Assembly (NCBI GenBank): GCA_019348515.1 | Contig: JAHWJF010000306.1 | Coordinates: 1 to 5,212 of the forward strand | Length of the DNA stretch: 5,212 nucleotides | DNA from: Chloroflexota bacterium | GTDB taxonomy: Bacteria; Chloroflexota; Chloroflexia; Thermomicrobiales; UBA6265 | Direction: 5' to 3' | Shown here: positions 1 to 4,472 of the stretch, in pieces | How positions within the stretch are numbered: the first letter of the stretch is position 1 | Layout: the number at the start of each line of letters is the position of its first letter | Translations under genes and position numbers: made by a program | The notes under the pieces: model-generated | Database searches by the model: none | What the model was told of the DNA's origin: nothing | The model's input: only the letters and a program-made list of their open reading frames with translations

Positions 1-67
1 CGGGGAGTTGCAGTCCACGGTGATGCCAGGGCGAATGCTGCCGTTGATGCGTTTCCGGCTCCGTTAG
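1..67 (+). CDS. Possible 3' end of a gene entering from the left edge
   Basis: The frame starting at base 2 is open from the window edge to a TAG at 65-67, giving 21 codons ending in ...LPLMRFRLR. Most of these codons end in G or C, as in the well-formed genes of this window. The other plus frame that stays open here has weaker third-position GC. The opposite strand also has a GC-rich frame, but a stop just inside the window and no good start make it less likely. Repeat DNA begins about 18 bp after the stop, as expected past a gene end. The product cannot be named from so little sequence, and the piece may not be coding at all. Confidence 0.25.
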   Translation, partial: GELQSTVMPGRMLPLMRFRLR

Positions 68-84
68 AGCGCGTCGCGAAACAG

Positions 85-178
85 GTGTCATTCCGAGCGC
101 CAGCGAGGAATCTCGTGACTCCATTGGCTGTTGGGTCATGCGGACGAGACCCCTCGTGCAAGTTCCTCGGGATGACAC
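85..178. repeat. Imperfect palindromic repeat with GTGTCATTCCGAG ends
   Basis: The outer arms are GTGTCATTCCGAG (85-97) and CTCGGGATGACAC (166-178), which are reverse complements at 12 of 13 positions; the mismatch can form G-U in RNA. A second inner pairing is possible between CGAGGAA (104-110) and TTCCTCG (163-169). The motif TGTCATTCCGAGCG...GCGAGGAATCT is one I recognise as a style of dispersed intergenic repeat in several bacterial genomes, so this is probably one degenerate copy of a multi-copy element with no coding capacity, comparable to a MITE or REP sequence. I cannot count other copies from this window. It lies between the possible gene end at 67 and the gene at 501. Confidence 0.55.
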
Positions 179-389
179 GACTGCTCCACTCTGCTTCAGG
201 ACGATTCCCGCCCGCGCCCTTTCTCAAGAACGACGGTAAACGGTTGCTTGGCCGGGAGGGGACGCGAGGTTCCTTGCCCCAAGCCGGGCAACTTCCTTGC
301 TCACGCGCGCCACTAACCGCCCGAGCTGGTGCGCAAAGGGTTCAAGGGGGCCGCGGCCTCCCAAATCGCGAGTCATAGACCCACCGTAG

Positions 390-403
390 GATGGGAACCC
401 ATC
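390..403. promoter_or_regulatory. Short dyad GATGGG-AA-CCCATC, possible operator
   Basis: Two perfect 6-bp arms (390-395 and 398-403) are separated by AA, about 100 bp before the DUF4239 start. The position suits an operator, but no promoter elements can be placed around it and no regulator is encoded nearby. A dyad of this size can occur by chance in 430 bp. Confidence 0.2.
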
Positions 404-500
404 GCTCACCTGGTCTGGGCGCTGACCACGAGACCGCTGGGCCAACTGTTGACCAGATCGGAACCGAGGCGCGGCAACGGAGAAGGAGATCACCTGCGAA

Positions 501-1289
501 ATGAACGAGACCGCCATGATTGCCTTCATCGTCCTGGTTGCGGTGCTGGTGTCACTGATCGGGCTGTCGCTGGTGCGCCGGATGGTGCCAACCAACCGAC
601 TGGCACAACACACCGATGTCGCAGGTTATGTCTATGCAGTCCTTGGCGTGATCTTCGCGGTCATCCTGGCCTTCGTCGTCATCGCGGCGTGGGAGGAGTA
701 CCGGGACTCCCAGGCGGCGGTCGCCGACGAAGCGACTGCCGTGCTCAATCTGGCGCGTATGGTCAATGGCTGGCCTGCCGGCGACCGCGACACCGTCGAG
801 TCCGCCCTCATTGCCTACGCGAGACAGGTGGTCGACGTCGAATGGCCGGCGATGACGCGGGGTGACTTCGCTCCGGCCACCGCGACGGTGACGATCAATC
901 AGCTCTGGCAGGTGCTCAACCAGGCGGAGGCGGCCGCGGCCGCGAAGAGCGCCAGCTACGAGGCGGCCATCGCCCAACTCGATACGCTGGGCGAAGCCCG
1001 AGGCGACCGGGTGCTCCTCGCCCAGGAGGGCCTGCCCCTGTCGATGCGGCTGATCCTGCTCATCGGCGCCGTGGTCACGGTCGCCTTCAGCTACCTCTTC
1101 GCCATCGACGAGGGCTGGATCCACGCGTTGATGACGGCGAGTCTGGCCGGGCTCGTCGCGCTGCTGCTGTTGCTGCAATATCAGCTCGCGACGCCCTTCC
1201 AGGGCGTGGTGGCGATCGAGCCGACGGCGATGGAGCTGGTGCTCGCGGAGATCGATGCTGCAACCGGCATCCCTGGCATGAGCTCATGA
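501..1289 (+). CDS. DUF4239 (bestrophin-like) family membrane protein
   Basis: A 262-residue protein matching the DUF4239 layout, a family of unknown biochemical role whose fold is thought to be related to bestrophin anion channels. Four hydrophobic segments are visible at about 6-26, 42-63, 181-202 and 206-228, with a polar, mostly helical Ala/Glu-rich region between the two pairs. Family-typical blocks are YAVLGVIFAVILAFVVIAAW (44-63), followed by the acidic helix with EEYRDSQAAVADEA, then EWPAM (114-118), FSYLFAI (196-202) and TPFQG (231-235) near the end. Length is normal and both ends look intact. An AAGGAG (483-488) precedes the ATG, but with a long 12-base spacer; no closer in-frame start exists upstream and Met6 would be farther still, so 501 is the best choice. 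It likely sits in the cytoplasmic membrane. Transport activity is inference only. Its stop overlaps the next possible start. Confidence 0.9.
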   Translation: MNETAMIAFIVLVAVLVSLIGLSLVRRMVPTNRLAQHTDVAGYVYAVLGVIFAVILAFVVIAAWEEYRDSQAAVADEATAVLNLARMVNGWPAGDRDTVESALIAYARQVVDVEWPAMTRGDFAPATATVTINQLWQVLNQAEAAAAAKSASYEAAIAQLDTLGEARGDRVLLAQEGLPLSMRLILLIGAVVTVAFSYLFAIDEGWIHALMTASLAGLVALLLLLQYQLATPFQGVVAIEPTAMELVLAEIDAATGIPGMSS

Positions 1290-1492
1290 ACGACGCCCTC
1301 GTCGATCTTGACATCGCTCAGTCTTGGGAGCTGGAGTCAGGCCGCCCCGTCAGCAGCTTCCAGGCCATAGACGAGCCGAAAGAGCCCGTGCCAACTAGCG
1401 CCGCCATCGTACTGGCGCAGGTTCTCCCTCCCAAAGCCTTCGCGGCAAGCGACCTCGGCCGGGTTCGCCGCTTCATATATCGTGTGTCTTAG
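1286..1492 (+). CDS. Unrecognised 68-residue ORF overlapping the DUF4239 stop
   Basis: The ATG at 1286 shares ATGA with the TGA of the DUF4239 gene, an arrangement typical of translational coupling. Third-position GC is fairly high over the first two thirds and weaker near the end (ATA TAT CGT GTG TCT). The product begins MNDALVDLDIAQSW, has no obvious membrane segment or signal peptide, carries an acidic and Pro-containing middle (DEPKEPVPT) and ends in a basic stretch (RVRRFIYR). I do not recognise any domain. There is no clear ribosome binding site of its own, so expression would depend on the gene in front. It may equally be a chance open frame. Confidence 0.3.
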   Translation: MNDALVDLDIAQSWELESGRPVSSFQAIDEPKEPVPTSAAIVLAQVLPPKAFAASDLGRVRRFIYRVS

Positions 1493-1630
1493 TGTTCCGC
1501 GACGTGATCTCGTAGCAGGACCAGTTCGGGAGGTGCGCGTCGCCTCGTGGACGGTAGCGATGGCGGGTACGACGGCGATTAGGAGCGAGAGGCTGGCGAA
1601 CCACGCGGCCGGGGGTCGCGACCCAGCCAT
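1473..1630 (-). pseudogene. Possible short membrane peptide, frameshifted
   Basis: Two bases after the nitrilase stop an ATG (1630-1628) opens a frame starting MAGSRPPAAWFASLSLLIAV, with a hydrophobic stretch at residues 9-26 that could be a membrane anchor or signal peptide. Third-position GC is high for about 35 codons and then collapses, while the neighbouring frame becomes GC3-rich and runs through ...LPNWSCYEITSRN to a TGA at 1475-1473. Joining the two needs one added base near 1540-1550, and would give a peptide of about 55 residues. No Shine-Dalgarno sequence is seen, so coupling to the nitrilase gene would be required. Without the shift, the first frame continues to 1337 as low-quality sequence. 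No family recognised; this could be a decayed gene or chance. Confidence 0.25.
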
Positions 1631-1632
1631 GG

Positions 1633-2442
1633 TCAGGCGGGCGGATAGAACGCCGGGTTGAACCGCCGGGCGCATAGCCCCGTTGCCCGCGACAGGTCGA
1701 CATCGTACACCAACAGTTGCTCCCGGCCATAAGGGACGTAGGCGAGGCAGTCCCCCTCGGGACCAATCACGCTAGTCGCGGAGTCCTGGTAGCGCATCGC
1801 GTAATTGACGCTGGCGAAATAGATCGTGTTCTCGACGCTGCGCGCCACCATCGCCTTCTCGTAGTAGGGCGAGTCGGGGTCTCCCCAGCGATCGATGGTG
1901 ATGCCGGTGCGATCGCTGCCCGTCAGCTGCGGGTGAAAGACCAGACGAGCGCCGCGGGTCGCCGCCCAGCGCACGCTCTCGGGGTAGCGCCACCCTTCAT
2001 GACAGATCGTGATGCCGAACGGAACCCCATCAACCTCGAACAGCCGGCGGCGTCCGTCCGGGACGTAGAACGGTTCTTCTTCGAGCGGGATCTGGTTCTT
2101 GGTCTGGTACCCCACGACCTCGCCCGCGCGAGAGATGACAAAGGCCACGTTGTGCAGCCCCGCATCCGATTCCCACTCCATGCCAACCACGGTCGCCACG
2201 CGGTGGTTCTGCGCCGCGGCGCGGATCGCTTCCAGCGCCTCCTGCTGGCGGCGCTGATCGTGGGCCGGGACGGGGAAGTCGAAACCGCGCAACCCGGGGA
2301 TGTAGGTCTCCGGGAAACAGACGACGGCAACCTCCTGCGCGGCCGCATCCTTGAGGACGCGGTCGACCGTCTCGAGGCGCTCGGCAACAGACGGTGCATT
2401 TCTCACGGCGGCCAACCCGATGCGCAAGGCCGAATCTGCCAC
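1633..2442 (-). CDS. Carbon-nitrogen hydrolase (nitrilase superfamily amidohydrolase)
   Basis: A 269-residue cytoplasmic enzyme of the nitrilase superfamily, which hydrolyses non-peptide carbon-nitrogen bonds (amides, carbamoyl groups or nitriles) through a covalent thioester on cysteine. The full catalytic set is visible: Glu45 in CFPETYIPG, Lys115 in YQTKNQIPL, and Cys148 in ITICHEGWRYPE; Glu120-Glu122 follow the lysine and may supply the second structural glutamate. N-terminal IGLAAVRNAP and the late blocks ARSVENTIYFASVNYA (200-215) and SVIGPEGD (224-231) also fit the family, and length is normal for a single-domain member. The CHEGW form of the cysteine motif suggests an amidase-like rather than a true nitrilase branch, but the substrate cannot be deduced. 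The start is GTG, supported by GGGAGG four bases upstream and by the N-terminal alignment. No pathway partners lie nearby. Confidence 0.9.
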   Translation of the reverse strand: MADSALRIGLAAVRNAPSVAERLETVDRVLKDAAAQEVAVVCFPETYIPGLRGFDFPVPAHDQRRQQEALEAIRAAAQNHRVATVVGMEWESDAGLHNVAFVISRAGEVVGYQTKNQIPLEEEPFYVPDGRRRLFEVDGVPFGITICHEGWRYPESVRWAATRGARLVFHPQLTGSDRTGITIDRWGDPDSPYYEKAMVARSVENTIYFASVNYAMRYQDSATSVIGPEGDCLAYVPYGREQLLVYDVDLSRATGLCARRFNPAFYPPA

Positions 2443-2625
2443 TGTTCCTCCCGTCGGCCCAGGCGCTTGCGGGTCCGTGGCCTTTAGCTCATGTGAGAGA
2501 TCTGGTCGCTCATTCTGCCATGAATGGGGGGCAGCCAGGAGCGAAGCAGCAGGTCAACCCACTGGGGCAACATCTTGACTCAGTCGCGTTCTCACCGTGC
2601 CACGCCCATTTCACAGCTATTTCGT
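2443..2625. other. Non-coding stretch between the nitrilase gene and the broken gene
   Basis: This 183-bp divergent gap should hold the promoter of the nitrilase gene (minus strand) and any promoter of the broken plus-strand gene. A TTGACT at 2575-2580 resembles a -35 box, but no -10 box follows at a suitable distance. I see no coding signal, hairpin or repeat here. Confidence 0.4.
2447..2452 (-). promoter_or_regulatory. Ribosome binding site fixing the GTG start of the nitrilase gene
   Basis: Read on the minus strand the sequence is GGGAGG-AACA-GTG. The purine-rich match lies only four bases before the GTG at 2442-2440, slightly closer than usual. No in-frame ATG gives a better fit to the family N-terminus. 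Confidence 0.6.
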
Positions 2626-2992
2626 ATGCATGCCTCCGAATTGGCTACGCTGGGTCATGGGCACGTGATTGCCTCCTTCGAGGACACCTTGGAGGGATCA
2701 TGGTCACTCTGCCACGAACTCCTGGATCCGGCTCATTGGAACTCACGGTTCCGCTCCCTTGAGCGGGAGTCGACCTCGCCCATGTCACTGCCGCTCGGCA
2801 CCATGCGCTGCGAGCCGCCATCGCACGTCATGGCGGCTATTGCGACTGGACGGTCGACCATACCGGATGGGTAGTGACGCTCTATTTCCCAGAGGAGCGG
2901 ACCTTCTCCGGGGAACCCTCGAGGACGGGCTGGCCGCATGCCTGGCCTGGCTCGTCGCACCGGAGCGCCTCGCTGCGCTGGCCCGCGTTTGA
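2626..2992 (+). pseudogene. Uncharacterised small protein gene split by two apparent -1 frameshifts
   Basis: Three plus-strand segments carry protein-like sequence with high third-position GC, each taking over where the last fails. Frame 1 from ATG 2626 gives MHASELATLGHGHVIASFED and continues to FRSLER near 2766. The frame one base back continues GVDLAHVTAARHH to TLYFPEERTFSGE near 2914. The next frame back gives TLEDGLAACLAWLVAPERL and ends at TGA 2990-2992. Each junction lacks one base and each lies at a G-run (2765-2767 and 2910-2913). The restored product would be about 121 residues: an N-terminal helical part, a likely beta-hairpin (CDWTVDHTGWVVTLYF), then a helix after TLEDG. This strand-strand-helix order loosely recalls HicB-like small domains, but I do not recognise the family. 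There is no Shine-Dalgarno before 2626. It is either a decayed gene or an intact gene broken by sequencing errors. Confidence 0.5.
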
Positions 2993-3066
2993 ATCGTATC
3001 CGGTTCACGCTCCTGAATTAGCCACCTGGGCCGGGCCTGACCGCAGCCACCCGTTCCTGAACGTCG

Positions 3067-3237
3067 TTGGCACAGGATTTCACCGTACTGAGCCAAGCGC
3101 GCTCAAGCGCTCGTGCCGGGTTGGTCAGCAGTGGCCATCTGACGGTCGAGGAATTGGAGTCGCTCGCCAAGAAGGTGGTGATCGTGACCGCAATGCGGCG
3201 GGTCACCGAGCAGATGCGCAGTGAGCCGACGGAATAA
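3067..3237 (+). CDS. Unrecognised small protein or C-terminal gene remnant
   Basis: The frame open from 3061 to TAA 3235-3237 shows good third-position GC and a soluble, helical product: AQDFTVLSQARSSARAGL, then HLTVEELESLAKKVVIVTAM and a C-terminal RRVTEQMRSEPTE. A TGA at 3058-3060 closes the frame just upstream, so the only early start is TTG at 3067 (56 residues), which has no ribosome binding site. This makes a truncated remnant about as likely as a real small gene. It ends 14 bp from the end of the convergent gene at 3252-3626, which fits a gene boundary. No family recognised. It may be the tail of a second decayed gene beginning near 3000. Confidence 0.4.
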   Translation: MAQDFTVLSQARSSARAGLVSSGHLTVEELESLAKKVVIVTAMRRVTEQMRSEPTE

Positions 3238-3251
3238 CCAGGCGCCCGGAA

Positions 3252-3626
3252 TCAGAGCGACATCGCGTCCCGGTCATCAAGGGCCAAGACATCCACCCTG
3301 ATGGGGAGGAGATCGCGAGGGGTCCGCCCGGCGTAATTGCGCGTCGCCGTCGCTTCAGCCGTGAGGCGCAGCGGCGGTCGCTCCGCCGTGATCAGCAGAT
3401 CCTGGTCCCGCAACATCTCGCGCGCCGTGCGCAGTGCCAGGACCGGCACAAACGACTTGACGCGACTCCCCCACAACTCCCGTACCGCCCGGTCCGCCAC
3501 GCGATCGAGGACATCGGCCTGAATGCGCATCGCCTCGTGCGCTTCGTCCATCGGCTGGCGCCGCACCTGAGCGATGATCGGCTCTGGGGCGGTGGGTGTC
3601 TGAGCGAAGGGCGTCACGAGCGGCAT
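3252..3626 (-). CDS. Small uncharacterised helical protein
   Basis: A 124-residue soluble protein with no signal peptide or membrane segment. A Pro-rich N-terminus (1-25) is followed by a helical core at about 27-76: DEAHEAMRIQADVLDRVADR and then WGSRVKSFVPVLALRTAREM. The pattern SRV(K/R)xFVPVLxxRxAREML resembles the three-helix-bundle domains found in small actinobacterial and proteobacterial proteins of unknown role; this is recalled similarity, not a search result. The C-terminal third (80-124) looks strand-rich and polar with no motif I know. The ATG at 3626 is backed by a strong AAAGGAG seven bases upstream. It lies 151 bp downstream of phoU on the same strand, so it could be read from the pst operon or from its own promoter. 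Its start codon is inside an inverted repeat (3621-3630/3670-3679) that may affect translation. Confidence 0.7.
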   Translation of the reverse strand: MPLVTPFAQTPTAPEPIIAQVRRQPMDEAHEAMRIQADVLDRVADRAVRELWGSRVKSFVPVLALRTAREMLRDQDLLITAERPPLRLTAEATATRNYAGRTPRDLLPIRVDVLALDDRDAMSL

Positions 3627-3679
3627 AGACAGGCTCCTTTGATGTCACACCCAGGAGGATGTACGTACAGTCTATGCCG
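3621..3679. repeat. Inverted repeat spanning the start codon and leader of the 3252-3626 gene
   Basis: CGGCATAGAC (3621-3630) and GTCTATGCCG (3670-3679) are perfect 10-bp reverse complements, 39 bp apart. The left arm includes the ATG of the minus-strand gene, and the loop holds its ribosome binding site and a 10-bp palindrome TGTACGTACA (3660-3669). In the transcript the arms could pair and hide the start codon; as DNA they could be a two-site operator. A direct repeat GGGCGTCACG (3609-3618 and 3701-3710) flanks the whole unit. Function is inference. Confidence 0.45.
3634..3640 (-). promoter_or_regulatory. Strong ribosome binding site of the small helical protein gene
   Basis: On the minus strand AAAGGAG is followed by a seven-base spacer and the ATG at 3626. 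This is close to ideal and fixes the start. It lies in the loop between the two arms of the inverted repeat at 3621-3679. Confidence 0.7.
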
Positions 3680-3777
3680 TCCGGGGCGGAATCGTTGCCT
3701 GGGCGTCACGTTTTAATAGGAATTTGACCGTCTCGCGTCGCGGCGATAGTCCCCAGCTAATGCAGGGTCGCTCTCGA

Positions 3778-4443
3778 TCAGTACGTGGAGACTGCCAGCT
3801 CTTCCAGCTGCCCCGTGGCCGCGAAGACCACTCGCTCGCAGATATTGGTGACCCGGTCGGCGATCCGCTCAAGGTTATGGGCGGCCCAGAGCAAATGCGT
3901 GGCCTGATCGATGGTGGTGGGATCAGCGAGCATGAAGGTGAGCAACTCGCGGTAGATCTGCTCGTAGAGGGCATCGACCTCGTCATCACGCGCGACGATG
4001 TCACGGGCGGCGGCTTCATCGTCTTCGATAAAGGCGGTAATGGCATCGTGCAGCATGGCCCGCGCGATCTCGCTCATGCGGGGGATGTCCACCAGCGGCT
4101 TGAGCGGCGCCCGATCGGCGGTTTGAATGGCGATCTTGGCTGTGCCGGCGGCATGGTCGGCCATGCGCTCGAGGTCGGTGACGATGTGGATGGCCGCGGC
4201 GATCGTCCGCAGATCCTTCGCCATCGGGGCCTGGGTGGCGATCAACAGGAGCGCCTGCTCCTCGGTCCGCCAGCGGTACTCGTTGATCGCCAGATCCTCG
4301 GCCATGACCTTCTGCGCCAGTGACACATCCCGCTGCACGAGGGCGGCAACGGCGTTCGTGATCGCTTTGTCGACCATGCTCGCCATGGCCACAACCCGGC
4401 CCCGCAGGTCTTCGAGTTGATAGACGTACTGCTCGCGCGTCAT
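3778..4443 (-). CDS. phoU: Phosphate transport system regulator PhoU
   Basis: A 221-residue PhoU of normal length, a cytoplasmic peripheral-membrane regulator built from two related three-helix bundles. In studied bacteria it links the Pst importer to the PhoR-type sensor kinase and damps phosphate uptake and the Pho response when phosphate is plentiful. Each half carries a metal-binding E/DxxxD signature: DLERMADHA (90-98) and NLERIADRVTNI (190-201). Other family blocks are LRGRVVAMASMVDKAI (13-28) and MAKDLRTIAAAI (74-85). The ATG at 4443 follows AGGGGGTG with a five-base spacer. It starts 29 bp after the pstB stop, so both are probably on one transcript, with phosphate-dependent control from a promoter beyond the right edge. 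Both metal motifs are intact and nothing suggests damage. Confidence 0.96.
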   Translation of the reverse strand: MTREQYVYQLEDLRGRVVAMASMVDKAITNAVAALVQRDVSLAQKVMAEDLAINEYRWRTEEQALLLIATQAPMAKDLRTIAAAIHIVTDLERMADHAAGTAKIAIQTADRAPLKPLVDIPRMSEIARAMLHDAITAFIEDDEAAARDIVARDDEVDALYEQIYRELLTFMLADPTTIDQATHLLWAAHNLERIADRVTNICERVVFAATGQLEELAVSTY

Positions 4444-4448
4444 TGACG

Positions 4449-4456
4449 CACCCCCT
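4449..4456 (-). promoter_or_regulatory. Ribosome binding site of phoU
   Basis: AGGGGGTG on the minus strand is followed by five bases and the ATG at 4443. It lies within the 29-bp pstB-phoU gap, so phoU has its own translation start within the operon. Confidence 0.6.
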
Positions 4457-4472
4457 GTGCTCAGATCTCGGC

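Larger units (their letters stand above)
68..500. other. Long non-coding stretch upstream of the DUF4239 gene
   Basis: About 430 bp without a credible gene. Open frames exist on both strands, but their products are rich in Arg, Pro, Gly and Ser, have no recognisable domain, and lack coherent third-position GC bias. What it does hold is the palindromic repeat at 85-178, a short dyad at 390-403, two copies of TTCCTTGC (270-277 and 293-300), and a TGGTC/GACCA pair (411-415 and 424-428, with a further GACCA at 451-455). I see no convincing -35/-10 pair and no tRNA. The promoter of the gene at 501 is presumably in the right half. Confidence 0.6.

Noticed and set aside
337..357. GGGTTCAAG as a tRNA T-arm
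   Set aside because: No acceptor stem, anticodon arm or D-arm can be placed around it.
85..378. A 97-codon plus-strand open frame in the left intergenic region
   Set aside because: It runs through the palindromic repeat, has no recognisable domain or ribosome binding site, and lacks the codon bias of the real genes.
224..613. A 129-codon minus-strand frame overlapping the 5' end of the DUF4239 gene
   Set aside because: It is antisense to a well-supported gene and its product has no coherent features.
1394..1424. GCGCC/GGCGC hairpin as a terminator after the DUF4239 gene
   Set aside because: The stem is only 5 bp with an 11-base loop, lies inside the following open frame and has no T-run.
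2575..2580. TTGACT as a -35 box for the gene at 2626
   Set aside because: No acceptable -10 hexamer lies 16-18 bp downstream.
2906..2920. Programmed -1 frameshifting in the broken gene
   Set aside because: The zero-frame bases at the G-run do not form an X XXY YYZ slippery heptamer and no downstream stimulatory hairpin is evident.
2874..3224. A 116-codon plus-strand frame beginning TLYFPEERTFSG
   Set aside because: Its first residues are the middle of the broken gene; after about 2914 the coding bias moves to another frame, and its C-terminal part is the out-of-frame shadow of the 3061-3237 frame.
3680..3777. Intrinsic terminator after phoU
   Set aside because: No stable hairpin followed by a T-run is visible on the minus strand; only weak 3-4 bp pairings.
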